From positions 1 through 50,957 of the forward strand of contig QEYB01000669.1 of assembly GCA_017562135.1 (NCBI GenBank): a stretch of 50,957 nt of DNA. The letters are read 5' to 3'. Under the pieces are notes generated by a model. That model made no database searches. It was not told the origin of the DNA and worked only from the letters and a program-made list of their open reading frames with translations. Within the stretch, counting starts at the first letter, position 1; every line of letters starts with the position of its first letter. The translations under genes were made by a program, and so were the position numbers. The stretch is from Dipylidium caninum (lineage: Eukaryota > Platyhelminthes > Cestoda > Cyclophyllidea > Dipylidiidae). This document shows, piece by piece, positions 1-12,703 of this stretch.

Positions 1-3000
1 CCCAGAGAGAAGATTGAAAGTGGCTTGTTTGATCGATAGTACCCTTAGGACCATTCGCAAATACCCTGTCAATTGTTTTTAACTTGTTTCAGTTTGCAAT
101 AATTCTCCGTCCAAAAGCCATTTTTTTTATACCTCACCTTTAAATTCTGTGAACTGAAGAAATAGTAGCTGTGGTAAAGCTTTTAACCCATGTCCGGAGA
201 AGAAAGTGTAGGATTTTCAAAACCCCTCTTCAAAATTGTCTCTCTTTCCAGGCGGTCCTTTTGTCCACCTTACCGTCTCTCTAATCACTACGTCCCTACA
301 TCTTCATACCGTTCTTCCAATCTTTCTTCTCTCTTACTTCAAATAGATAAAATATAACATCCTCACGACAGGTGTGCCAGCTTATCATGTATGTATTTGT
401 TTTATTATATATTCTATCTAGTTTATATCTACTTATCGCTAATTCTCTAATGGTAAAAATCGTAAACCTTATTGTGAAGTGTTGAGTATGTCCCTTGTAC
501 ATACTATTTGTTCTCTATATTTTTTATTTCAATCTCATCTTTAATATATTCATCCTATTATACTTTTAACTACTGTCCAATTTTGAGCTCATCATCTAGT
601 ATGGACCATCCGATCTTGTTCTTTCTCTCCACATTCTCAATTTCTCCTATATATATGAACGGTTCCCGGGCAATATTTCTGTCCTATTTTTTCGCTACGC
701 TTAATGTATTGATGATAGAACGTATCTTCTTTATTTTGTTGGGTGTGTGTCGATTCTCTAAATTAGTTTATCCTTTTTTCTTTTCTCCTTCCAATTGCAC
801 TATTCTATTATGAGGCTTCGACCAGCAGCTTGACGTTTCCTCGATGTCATTAAATTGATATAGTGTGGAATACATGGTTTTAGACGCAACATTCGCTGCA
901 TTCCATTCCTCTTTAAAGAACGCAAATAATAGAATATTGAGGCAATTACATAACTAGTGATGGGAACTTAAACATGGTAGGCCTTGATCATAACCTCATT
1001 CACTTTAATTCCATTAATCCAGAGATCTGGATTTTCCGTTTGACCTGGGCAAGTTCCCTTTCCGCCTTCACATTCTCACCTAAATAGCATTCCACACCTC
1101 GCTTCAATGTAGCGGTTCTTATTTTCCAATTTTCAGTGGTAATTTTTATCACTTCAACATCAGTTGAGATAAGAATGGAAAAATATGTGCAAAGTAGAAG
1201 AGCAGTGTGGCTAGGTTTCCACAATATGGTTTTTATAATATAAAGCATTATTAAATTAATCTTCTAATTTTTGCGCCGCCAATACATATTTAAAAATAAA
1301 AAATGGAGATTAAGTAGACGTATAGCCCTATAAGAAGTGGGGGAGAACGGAAAAGTTAAAACTGGCTTCCTTAAAAAAATGTTGGTAAAGTTTGGGCCTA
1401 CATTATTTTTTTTCACCGCTCACAGCCGCCCCCCTTTTGATCGGATCATTTTGAAATGCGGACGAGACGATGGATAAGTTCCACCCAGATGGCCGTTCTT
1501 TTCAAAAAGGTGAATTTTTTACAAGAGAAGTCAATTATAAGTTCCTGTCTGGCGGCCCGAGGGCGCCAACCACCCCGTCCCCTTGGCAAAAAAGGTAAGG
1601 CCCCCCCTGCTTTTTCGCCAAGCGGGCAGAATAATCAATTGCTTAGAAATTCCCCACTTCTTTTCTTGGGCGTAAATTGGCCCCTCTTTGATTGAGGGAA
1701 TTTAAGAGAAAATGAAATTAATAATTTTTAATGAGTCCGAATGGAATGCGTTTTTATTTTTTGCCGTATTGTTTTTTTTCCGTTTTTGGTCCGTTCTTCC
1801 GAATGTAACGGCAGCGGCAGTAAAGAATTTAATAGTTTTTTTTGAAAAAGCTTTTGAAATGGGCCCCCATTTTTCCTGTTTTTTTACTTCGTGGTTTTGC
1901 CCAGCTGTTTTGTGAACTACGGGGTAACAACACTCCAATAATTTTTTTTTTTGTTCCAAACTAACTGCCGCAATTTTTGCTGGGGAGAGCTTAAAACAAC
2001 ATTGGAATTTATAGGCCGGGCAGCTGAAAGGAAAATGACCGCGAACATTGTTTTCAATTCAGGCCAAAGCGGGGCCGGGGAACAACGCAACGGACGAACC
2101 ACGTTACAGGCTTTTTTACTGTTTTAAATTTCCTGCGACTGACCAATACTAGCCCTTTTTTTTTCGCATTACGGCGTTTTTTTTATTTTGTTTTAAGACC
2201 AAACAATTAAATACAACAACCAAAATGAAATAGGCCAATACAAAAAATTTTTTAGTCCATCCTATTAACTCTAGGAAAATAACGAATACTTTTTTATGAA
2301 GAAAAAAAGGCCCTATAATCACAAAAAAATGTTGGTTTTTTTTTTTTTTTCGGGGTTTTTAATGGAAAGAAATGTAAGATGGCCAAAAATGAAAATCAAT
2401 TTTCGAAATTAAATAAAATTAAGTGGTTTATAAAAGTGCGCCGTTTTTTTTCATCGTTTTCCAAAGGCGCAATTTCCATTGGATTGGAAAATTGTTTGGG
2501 AATGTTTTTTTGCTTAAAAAACACCAACTATAATAGTTCCCACACTTTGTTACAATACTTTTGAAAGAATACTCTCATTTTTTTCATGTCTCCGTATATT
2601 GTAGTGCGCTCCTTGAAAAACAAAAATATCTTTCCGCTAGAATAAAGTTCGGTGTCACTTTGCCTCAATTTCCCTGTCCCAAATATTTGAAAAGATGTGA
2701 TTTGCGCGTAAAAATATCTGGTCCGCGCCACCTAACTCTCGTCAACCTGTGCAATATCGGGCGTGGTGTGGAACACAAGTTTGTCCTTTAATAAGAACGG
2801 AGGAAGGAAATAGTTATGACGGAGGAGGACAGGAAGTAACAATCAGATCATCCGGAAGAAAGACAAACCTCACTGCAAGACAATCCTTTCATTTTGAAAT
2901 TTAATCTGGAAAAGTCGGGAATTATCTTTCGCAAGTACTTAACTTAAACATCCTGGACTCCGAATAACGTGGCAAAGCTGGTGGAACAGCACCGAATTTT

Positions 3001-6000
3001 GCCCTCACCACTAGTTACTAAATGGTTTTTTGTATTGGCGAAACTTCCACAGACAGCAGAATAAAATTTGGAGAAATCCGGTCCCTTGGGATTTAAAGCC
3101 TGAAACAGACAACTAATTAGTTCATCTTAAACAAATGCCCTAACTTAAACAAGGTGATGAAAGAACACAAAATCCGGGTAGAAAAGATAACAAGAGCTTT
3201 ATCTAACTTTTCTAAAAACCTTTTTTTAGTATTTGCGACTTTTTAACGAGATACTAAGGTTTTACGGTGTGTGAATTTTTCCAACTAAACCATTCCTGGT
3301 GTTGGGACAAGCGTTTGTTAGGCTCTGAGAAAGAGAATGCATCACAGACAAAGGCGCGCTCCACCAAAGCAGCTGGCCATTGCATCTATTATGTTGTCCT
3401 TCGTGTGGAAAGTGTTCCCGTATCGCCCAGATCTGTAAGGGGTATTAGCAGTAAATAAATGTCCGCAATCCGACAAAAAATTAAAAAATTAGCAGGCAGT
3501 GGCATTGTGATCATAAGGTGGGGGGAGGGCGGGGGAAGATCATAAGTCTCATCGCCTTCCAACCCTGGGAAAAGGGCAATTCTGACTTAACGAGGGAATT
3601 TGTTGAAGAAATACTGCCCTTTCCCTCACATTACAACTGGCATTATTAAGCCTTAATTAGCAAGGAACACTTCATTTGTTTTTGTCAATCAACTTACCCG
3701 CGAATATCCGGAACTCACTTAGCCCGGCGAATCTTGTGTTGCTAAGCCCTTTGCCACATAGCTATAACTCAGCAATGATGAACAATGACTGTCGTTCATT
3801 TCCTCATACTTCCCCAACCAATTGTCCCGCTCACGGAATTTCGGTCCTAAAATGGAAATTAATGGCCACACGGTTGGGAAATTCCAGAATTATGAAGAAC
3901 CTTGCAATGCTCAAGGGCTTTCCTCATTCACTAACTTAATGTGAACGTCGTTCATAGGTTTGGAATGTCCGAGGGAAAACCGGCAGATAAAATTAAGTTT
4001 TTTATTTTGTTTGCCAGAAAATTCCTTATTGACCCAACAGAAAAACAAGGGTGTAAAAAATTTAAATTTTTTTTTTTTTCCCGCCTTAGTGCTATCTCAT
4101 GATGCGCTTTTTGAAAAATTGTTTTTTGCAAGTTTTGTTTAGTTTGTTTTATATCTGGTTTTTAAACGCGAGTAGATTCCGGTTAAAAGCAAATCCCAGA
4201 CCGACAAATTTGTGCATAATATACGCTCCCTCAAGTATTATGTCAAAGAAATTTATACCGTCCAAAATCAAACATAAGCAAAAGCCCGTAAATAGGCCCG
4301 GGTTTTTTTTTTGCCAGTAGTACTTTTTTACAACTCCTTTTAAAGGGGCACGAGAACGCAGTTTTTTTTTTTTTTTCATTTCCGCAAGGTAAAAACGGGT
4401 CAGCTTCTATTCACCCTAAAATACGTGTTTTTTTTCGAAATTTTACTGTTCCCTGGGCAACGTTTAAAAGTTTTTTACTTATTACACAAGGCATTTTTTT
4501 TGAACCAATTCGTGCCACTTACAAGCCCTCTATATATCAAAGGCATCTTTTTTTTTGATAACTTGAGCGTCTTTTTGATAAAAGATTATTCAGAGCTGAT
4601 ATATTTTTTTTTTTGTTAATAAAAAATGGACATGAATTCAAAGAGTGGTGTTAAAATCTGAACGCGTTTTTTTTTCCGCCCCACCAATTGGGAGGGGTTT
4701 TTTGAAAGAGATGGATTTTTTTTTTATTATTACCAAAGACTGCTAGCTCACCATCCCAATTTGATAAAGTCCCCACTGTAGTAAGAAAATATATTACCTT
4801 TGCCATCCATAGTGCCGTCTTCATGCCTCCGTCTCACCGGTGAAAATAGCCTTAACTTCAGGTCTCAATAGTTGTTACCTCCTTCCCAACACCCCCCAGC
4901 TTTTTTTTAAGGCGGCCTCCTGTAGTCTTTTCAAATCACGTCAGCAAATCGCCGCTCGGCCGAACCTTGCCGCGCCACTGATGTGTCCCCAACAGGCATC
5001 GGTTCCCCCGGCGCGCAATTGTGGGCGAGCCTGACTGCTTTAATGTTCGATTGCTGAGGGTCGAGCCCCGTAAAATTTTTTTTGCCGTTTTTCGCACGGT
5101 GGGTCCCCCCCGTTGTCGGTCTCGTGAAGGACAAGAGAGAGGAGAGCGCAATGCGGCAGCAAACATTTCTCCCTGGAGTTCCCTTTGGTCAGAACACTAT
5201 CGAGAGCGCTTGGACACACCAAATTGGACAAACTCGACTGCAGGATGAGTCATTCTTTGTCATCTCTCGCAAGGCTTCATTGTCGAGGTGGAAAAGACAA
5301 AGACGGAGAATAATATAATTCAGATTAATGAAAATTCCAACTATGAAATAAATACATTTTAACCCTAAACCATTATCCCCTGTAGGAAATAAATGAAAAC
5401 TTAGAAGCCTTCATCGTCTGTGTGCAGGAAAAGCAAACTGATTTTCGTGAAATTGCTCCAATAAATTTTATAATAAATTGGAATGAGTCCATACTTTACA
5501 TATTAGAGCAATTTCCCGGATGCCTGGAAGTAAAACGTTGAAGTAATTAGAGAACTAAAGAATGCCTAGGCAAGGCAGATTGAAATACTTGCAAATGCCT
5601 TGCTATTAGTTTTTTTGACTCGTTAAAGTAAAGTGAAGTAAAAAAAAATTATGATCGCGTTTAGCCTAGCAGTTCTCCTCGAATTCTTCGGGTATTCGAC
5701 ACGTGTCAGTTGTGTAATGTAAGTATCATGGGCAGGAGTGGATTAATCGCACTCCATTAACGTGGGACTAAGTTCGTCCGTGGTAGTTTTTACAGTTTCA
5801 CAATTTTGTAAGATACAATAAATTCGAGCCGCTAAATACATATGGAGAAATTAACACACCTCATTATTCTTAAGGATCCCAATATAACAAGCAGGGGTTA
5901 CATAAATGAGTGGCTCTTAAAAGAAAGGAAGCGTAGAACGAATGAATGGTAATATAATTGTTAGAAAAAAGGGAGCAATTGTAAAGAAAGAGTGTTCGGA

Positions 6001-8683
6001 CGGATTACCTAGACAGAGTTCTGCTGTCTCAAAAAAGTCTCCAGGCTTACTTCTGATGTTTGATGTTATTGGTTATGCAGTTTTTATAAATAAATTGAAC
6101 GGATTCCATCCTTCATGGTACCGACCAAAGTGCTCGTCCCGTCACTAAGTAAGCGGCGAGTATGAGGCAGGAGATTGACTGTAACATTACAAAGAGAACT
6201 TAGTGGCTTGAGGATTCATCAAAGGCTGACTGAAAATAGAATAGAAAATAGAAATAGACTGAAAATGATGTCTCCCATATGCTCACCTTTATGTCAGTAA
6301 TTGAACTTTCGTAATATTGAAGAATGAGTGCGGTATATCCTTCAGGCAGAAAATATAGCACGCGCTTCCTCTCCGCCCAGTATTTTAAGGAAATTATACA
6401 CACCACATAAACTGGCATTTAAGGAAATGGAGGGGGCGCGTTGAACTGATTATTACTAAAATTATGTAGTTTTTTCAAATACCTGATTTTTGTTTTTTTG
6501 TTTTTAACTGAGAGTGGCATAGATGCTAAATGTTCCAAAATCAATTTTTTACGCAATGAACGTTAAAAACGTCCCCGATTTTTTTTTTTTCACCAATTCA
6601 GCTGCGAATATAAAGAAGATATATCGGAATAGTTTTAAAACTGCTCTCCTTGCAAAAAAAATTGCTGCCCGATTTTTTGTAATGTAGACAAAACGGCGAT
6701 AGGCTCCCGCAAAATCGGGGGAAACCCTAATAACTCGTGCAGAAGAAGAGCGGCTAATGTTTTTTTGCCTAAATTCTGTACAGTGGTCCCCGGTTTGGGA
6801 CATTAATTTATCGCCAATGAAAAAAATCCTCCTGAAAGAAAACGTAGCAAGAGGTTCTTTCTTTGAAAAAATATAAAGTGTCAAGAATGCGCCCCCGCGC
6901 AACATTGGTAAACTTTATCACTCCCAGCACAAATTTCGGAATCCTTAGGGGGTAAGTTTTCATTTAGTGCGTTTTTTTCCGCTAAAGGGGAACAAATTTG
7001 TCTCGATCTTATCCATTTGCGCATTAACTTAAAGGGAGAAGTTAAAACCAATTGCAAATGCGAAGTAATCTTGTGCGTTAGAAGCCCCGTTCAAAACACG
7101 GAATTCCAAAAGAAGTCCTGAATCGCTAATACCAAAAATAATTTTTTACTCGAGAAATCGGCAGGGACTTCGTGAACAAAATAGATGGATAACACTTTGA
7201 TTAATAAGAGAGGGGTAAATTATATTCTCATGATTTAAAATTGGAATGCAAATTTTTAATGGAATGTGAAACATCTAACACCCTTTGGTGATAGAAAAAT
7301 GTGAAAAAATGTCGTAAGTCGGTTGAAGAAGTCCTGTAGACGTTGATTAAGATCCTCATGAAACTAGGATTTAAATATTTTTAAGCACCTGGTAGCGAAA
7401 TAACAGGGAATCATCACGCTGTCTGCATTGATATATGCAGTTTTATTTCTTATGGGATTCTTTATTTTGAAACAATATAAATCCACTTTGCCGCGAGACG
7501 CTACCCAGTAATTTGATGTGTCTATAAAGTATTTAATCGTGGAACGGCGTCGGGTGTCACAACGAAAGTAGCTAATGACAAACATGGCATGAGATACTTG
7601 TCGAAAATGAAAATAATTGAAAATTTTACTCTTTAGTGGCATCTTAGTTTATAAGTTACATGTTTGCGGGATTGGGATCTAGAGTTTTTAATGTAAATTT
7701 TTGAATCAGTCGCGTTAAAAAAAAACAAAATAATCAGGGTTTAATATAATATTCACTATGTATAACGTGTTCACTTCCGATTTATATTAAATGGGAACGT
7801 TAAACTTTATTCATTACACAAGTCATTAACTTTTATTAGAAGCAATATCAAAACGCCGCCAGCCTTTGCCTTGAGGTTGGACAGTCAATTAACATAATCG
7901 GAACACTAAATTCCATCGCTTACTTTTAAATAATTGATGTATTCTTACGTTTATCTGTTGACGCGCTTTTAACCTTCCCATACAGAGTACGCCTTTTTAA
8001 TCTTTACACCTATCTCTCTACACTTCCATCAATGGTGTGCACTTTTGTCTTTTGTTGACCTTAACTACTCTAGTAACGCTTTCCTTCGCGAAAGGAATTC
8101 GTCGTAAACAGAATTTATTTTGGAGATTTTTGCCATGTCTGTGCTAGCCTAAACTTCGTATTTGTTTTTCATGACTCATTGTTAATTCTTTTTGCTTGTA
8201 AGCAAAATAACAGCTGATGATTGTCACAATGGATGGGTATTAAGTCTTCTCTCGTATTTTGATCACCTTTTTCCGACTAACCATTGTTAGGCTGACTAAA
8301 TTTGCCTTGCTGAGCTCCCCACTGTCTATCTTCACTCATTTCCGTAAAAAAAGTATCTTACTCCTTTCTAGCTCCTTCCTTTAATTCTTGCGTTTTTCAT
8401 TCTTTCCCCTAAGCGCGTTTTTTTCTCTCAGAAGCGTTGCGGATACTTGCTTTTTCATTATGAATGCCTTATATTGACCTTCTTGTTTTACATGAATATT
8501 AATCCATTATTTTTTAGTCAAAAACAAATATTGGTTGGGATTCTGCTTTCTAGTTTATTTGTGAATAAAGAAGGCACCACCCTTTTGTAGCATGATGATT
8601 CTCTTTGGAACTAGGAGTGAATTATCACTATTAGCCTTTTTATGTCTACTATTTTAACATTACTCTTCCTGTCCTGATTTCAG
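1..8683. other. AT-rich 5' flank without recognisable gene
   Basis: No open frame here resembles a known family; the longest (6549-6905, minus) is about 118 codons and low complexity. The stretch is visibly richer in A+T than the rest of the window and full of T, A, C and G homopolymer runs, densest at about 1380-4740 and 6480-7000. A more GC-balanced island lies at about 4840-5320 with a short open frame on the plus strand, but nothing in it is recognisable. The first exon(s) of WASP copy 0, encoding the residues upstream of the WH1 exon, should lie somewhere here. I could not identify them. The homopolymer excess may be real or a sequencing artefact. Confidence 0.5.
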
Positions 8684-9249
8684 ACACGTGTCGAAACCAG
8701 TAATTTGCTCACACTTGAGCAAAATCAGCATCTCATTGAATATCTTAAACCGAACCGTGTGGCACGGATTATTGCCGTTTTGCAGCTCTACAAATCTGAC
8801 GGTCTTAGCGGTTGGCGATTCATTAGCAGTGGAGTGGGAACCATAGAGCGCGATGATTGCACCCACTTCTACTATATTCGGCTTTATGATTTGACTAAGA
8901 GTTGTCCATAATCTTCGAACAGCGCATCTTCGTCGAAATGGACTACACCTTTAACAACGAAGCCTTTGCCACTTTTCCATGGTGATGAGTGTGTTATCGG
9001 TATTGCCTTCGCGCGGAGAACGAGGCGGTTTCCTTTACTGAATGTACTACATAATGTGATAAAATAAGTTTTTCTTGGAAAAAGCGAATAGTACGTCGCT
9101 TGGGTCCGTTAAACGGTCTAGATTGCGACGCTCAATCTTTTTCCACAATCCTGTATGAAAACCGGTTAATGAATCGTCAAATAGGTTCCAAGGAACTAAT
9201 CAGCGTTCGGGAAAAGTTGAAAAATCCTTTAGTAGCATGCGGAAAAAAG
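8684..9249 (+). CDS. WAS: WASP copy 0, WH1/EVH1 domain and linker exon (frame-broken)
   Basis: Encodes the N-terminal WH1/EVH1 domain, which in WASP proteins binds WIP-type proline-rich partners. The exon starts after a tttcag acceptor in phase 0. Residues seen include LLTLEQNQ, IIAVLQLYKSDG, the conserved Trp in SGWRF followed by ISSGVGTI, and FYYIRLYDL, matching the family pattern LLTPQE / AVVQLY / W / CSGVACL / YFLRIFD. The domain then continues in other frames: IIFEQRIF to FATF from 8908, HGDECVIGIAFA from 8978, and ENEAVSF from about 9016, with an in-frame TAA at 9052-9054. A further open frame with basic residues runs to a GT donor at 9250. Three single-base shifts plus one stop therefore break an otherwise well conserved domain. 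Either the sequence here is unpolished or the copy is a young pseudogene; conservation favours sequence error. Family identity is secure, the exact 3' part is not. Confidence 0.82.
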
Positions 9250-11059
9250 GTTTAGCTCCTTTAGCTTCGTCTCCCTCCTCGCTTTATTCATGCTACTTAA
9301 TACGTTCATTGCTAGCACCATATGCATAGGCGTTTAGATGTTATGCGCGATTGAATGGTCTGATGAAAAATAGATGTTAGTGTGGACCATAAAAAGAAAC
9401 AAACTGAGAGTGAATTTATTTCAGTCTATGTTATTCTGTGTGGTGTTATTTTATTCCAAAGTGTCTTCACTTTGTAGTATTTTGGTCCGATGACGTATTT
9501 CAGTGGAATACTGGGATAAGAGCATTAAGGCTGTTGATTGAGTGACTAGAACATTTCTTCTTCACGCTGAAATGCGTGAAGATGTGTAAGTGATGGTGTT
9601 GGGACTAAAAGGCCAATTGGCCAAAAGGCAGATGGGCAAAAGCGATCGCTTGTTTGTATTTTCTGTGACATTCGTGAGTGATACTAGCAATCGACACTGG
9701 GTTTTTGGCGACAGAATTTCGCATGTTCCCGCTAAACGTCCTCCATCACTTGGACTAATGCTTTGTTCTTGTCTGTGAGTTATGACACCAAATACACTTT
9801 CGTCGGCCTCCTGTCATTGACTATCTGTGAGGCTCACATTGTTCTAACCCCTTAATAGAAGATGCGACAAGCATTTGATTGTAAACACTGCTCAATGTCT
9901 ACTCAGCCTGTTTTCTCTTTGTCGCTTTAAATATTCGTCGTAGTTGAGCGTGTCTTAATGAAAAGTGTAAATGGATTGAAGCGTCTTGCCTTTTGAATTA
10001 ATGGCTTGTAAAAATAACAATTTGGCCAGCAACGTTACTGCGAAATGGTGCTAGGAGCGATAAGTGTAGAGGCTTTTTTCATATAATTAACAGGTCTCTT
10101 CGCCTCTCTCAGCCCTCGGTATGTGTGCGCGCTCTCTCCTATACCCATTCTCGGTTTAAATGTCCGCTTAGCGGCAATCTCAGTACACTTATGTAGAGGT
10201 CAGGCTAACATTCATCTCGATTAAATTGGAAAGAAGGAGGGTGAATGGGTGTTCACTCACCTCTTGCCACGTTTCTCCTGTGGTAATTTCACTCACGCAC
10301 GCCAATCAGCACACGCTCCTGATCATTTGCAGGTATGGACTCATTTCTTAACAACGCCTCGGCATTAATCCTGGTCTGAGGTTTCAAGAATGGTTGGTTT
10401 GCTCTCACTCCTTGTCATTTGTCAAGTCAGTCAGTCGTTCCTCCCCCTCTCCCGCTTTCTTCTCGACTTCGATTTAATGTCTCTCAAACTAATATTTTGT
10501 CTATTTCATTATGGATCTTTATTTCCATCTCCCCCAACTCTACCCACACTGATTTCTGTCGTCTCTTGTTGCATCTAACTTTTTAAAATTGGGAAAAATT
10601 GATGAATCGGAAGTACGTTGACCATCCTTCCTCCTCTATGCAGATCGCTTCTCAAAGCGGCTTCACTTAGGGGTTGGGAGGACATAAAGGGGGCTCGGAG
10701 AGTTGTACTTCTTGGTGCGCTATACGCACCCGTTTCTTGTCTGCGCATGTGTATGTACATTTGTGTATGTGGCATTCGGGCCTTTGATTATGCATGCACA
10801 GAGGAGTGCATCTGTATTTTTCTATGTGAAATGTAGGCCCTAACTCTTGGATTGGTGTGGGTATGTGTCTGTGTACACGTGTAATCGTATTTTGCGTCGA
10901 ATTAGTCGTTAGTTATTGCCGAATGTAAACATGCTTTTTTTTCCCACTCACTCGCATAAGTCGACATGCCTCTTCTGAACCCGGTAATACATCAGGTCTT
11001 TTCGAAAAATAATATTCGCCTGAATTCTACTTACTTCCTTTTCTTTTCATTTCTTTTAG
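9250..11059 (+). other. WASP copy 0 intron between WH1 and CRIB exons
   Basis: Non-coding stretch of about 1.8 kb bounded by a GT donor after the basic end of the WH1/linker exon and a ttcttttag acceptor. It is clearly homologous, with many substitutions, to 33670-35639 in tandem unit A. Shared landmarks include a tract meaning 'cattgctagcacc...gcgattgaatggtctgatg', the degenerate GGCCAA octamer area at about 9610, and a pyrimidine-rich region before the CRIB exon. A second diverged copy lies at 14196-15763. The intron holds no convincing gene. Confidence 0.7.
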
Positions 11060-11278
11060 CCAAAACATTATAAGAACTCCATTAGTAACCCTTTCGGCTT
11101 CCAGCATATTCAACATTTGGGTTTCGATAAGGAGTCAAAACAATTCGATGCTGTTGGCATGAATGATGAACTCTTTCGAGCCTTCATAGAGATGGGTGGA
11201 CTCAGTGAGCAGTTGAAGACGGACGCTGATAAGGAGTTCGCGTTGCAGTATATCGAGAAAAATGTGGGAATGGACAAG
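11060..11278 (+). CDS. WAS: WASP copy 0, CRIB/GTPase-binding domain exon
   Basis: A 219-base exon, phase 0 at both ends, between a ttcttttag acceptor and an AAG|GTAATT donor, encoding 73 residues. It contains the motif SISNPFGFQHIQHLGF, which fits the Cdc42/Rac-binding CRIB consensus (I-S-x-P-x-x-F-x-H-x-x-H-x-G, with Leu in place of the usual Val). It continues through FRAFIEMGGLSEQLKTDADK and YIEKNVGMDK, matching the WASP GBD helices that hold the VCA segment in the inactive state (family pattern 'GISEAQL...I.DFIE..GG'). In WASP this domain is the switch: bound Cdc42 releases the C-terminal VCA. The exon lies between the WH1 and polyproline exons as expected. The frame is intact, so sequence quality is good here. 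Confidence 0.92.
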
Positions 11279-12274
11279 GTAATTGTTGTCCTCTCTCGTC
11301 ACCCTTCCACCACAAGTTTTTTATACCTTCAAAGGCGCGATATCATTTCCTCGTACCCTCCAACCACCAGTAGTGATGGACGCCGAGTTGAAGTCTTTTA
11401 TCTTACACTTCTTCACCTCTGTTCACCTGCATACTCAGTATTGTGAATAGCCTTCATATCATCCGAACTTTGATGGAAACTATTTTGTCGGTAGCATCAA
11501 CCACACCCTCTACCCTCATGGTTAATTTGGTCTGCAAGACAATGGATTTGGTAGAACTTCCAATTTTCGTGAGTGTGGGCAAATCTCTGACGCATATTGC
11601 TGTGGTCAACATGCCTTCCTCTCCCTCACGTCTTGTGTCCCCACCGGAGCCTATCTCCCATCACTCATTGCCCCTCTGCATTGCGCTCTTTCCCTATCTT
11701 CTTCCTCTTGTCCACCTGCCAAATCCCGCCCTGTATTTGACTCCACCGATGTACGTTGGTTTCCCCCCCGTTATTCAGGCCTCATTCCACTAGATGCCTT
11801 TGCCGCTTTAACCTCACGTCATTCTTTGTGATGAAAGCAATTGTTGTGTTTTTCTTTAGTCATGTGTGTTTTTCAGCACACGTTAGTGGATTCTGTTTGT
11901 CTAACGCATTAGTGAGAGTGCGGACCCTCTGTCTCTCTCTTCATGGTGGTTAATAAGTGCGAAAATTTGATCCGCTTCAAGTTGACGAGTGGGATCTTCG
12001 CGCAAAATTTCCTCCCTTCCTTGTCTAAAGCGGTAATTTTGGTTTTTTGGACGAAGTGAGGAAGATGAAGGAAATGGTAAGTGGAACAGGCTGTGTTCGC
12101 CCATCTTCTTTCATAACGAGGATTTCGCTTTACTTTTCATCGGGACATGTTTTGCATTCTTTTTTCGCTACTATAATCTCAACACTATCTGCCAACTCAG
12201 TTCTCCTTCCTCCTGTTGATCGTCCTTGCAAAGTCTCAGGAAATTCCCTCGATCCATTTGCTCTTGTACTTTAG
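11279..12274 (+). other. WASP copy 0 intron between CRIB and polyproline exons
   Basis: About 1 kb, GT donor to a ctttag acceptor at 12272-12274. The alternative acceptor five bases downstream (ttcag) would put the next exon out of phase, so the first is preferred. It aligns in scattered blocks with 35862-36526 of unit A. No domain-bearing open frame is visible. Confidence 0.7.
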
Positions 12275-12697
12275 TTCAGCAAAGCCATGAAACGTCAGAA
12301 GCCGACACGAAAGCCTGCACCACAACCGCCTAAAACGAATTTCAACCAGCTCGTGAATCTAGCTCCTCCGATCCCGATGCCGCGTGGATTCCCGCAGAAA
12401 CCCCAGGTTCCTCCTCCGCCACCACCCTCAGGATCTGTGAAATCTTCGATCCCGTCGCAGCCCGATGTTCCACCCCCACCACCGCCGATGATGACTCTCA
12501 GCGGTGGCGACTATGGGGATGCGGGTGTACCACCACCGCCCCCACCGCCTCCACCACCACCACCTGGTCCAACATTCCAAGCGCTGACCTTTGCCTCTTC
12601 AAGCGCCGGTGGTGGCGCTGCGCCTAGACCCACTCCAGCCATTCCCCTCTCCATTTCTGATGAAATTCGGTCTTTCAACAAGGATAAGCTTAAGAAC
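12275..12697 (+). CDS. WAS: WASP copy 0, polyproline exon with first part of WH2
   Basis: A 141-codon exon, phase 0, beginning FSKAMKRQKPTRKPAPQPP, which corresponds to the basic stretch directly after the GBD in N-WASP. It then carries proline runs of six, six and about twelve residues (VPPPPPPSG, VPPPPPPMM, GVPP...PPGP), expected to bind profilin and SH3 proteins. The 3' end reads SISDEIRSFNKDKLKN, the first part of a WH2 actin-binding motif (pattern LLxxIRxGxxLKxV). The exon ends after this Asn codon, inside WH2, with the bases GCAAGT following, so the intron begins with GC. The intact frame and domain order support a functional gene. Confidence 0.88.
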
Positions 12698-12703
12698 GCA
12701 AGT
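12698..12703 (+). other. GC-type splice donor splitting WH2 (copy 0)
   Basis: GCAAGT immediately follows the codon for Asn in LKN. No usable GT donor that preserves the frame is nearby, and joining at this site to the acag acceptor at 13716 gives LKN+VV, restoring the LKxV end of WH2. The same GCAAGT occurs at the matching place in units A (36941) and B (43583), where the upstream bases AG make it the classical strong GC-AG donor context. Confidence 0.75.

Noticed and set aside
5082..5318. 78-codon plus frame in the GC-balanced island of the left flank, considered as a first exon of WASP
   Set aside because: No WH1 or signal-like features, and no clear donor linking it to 8684.
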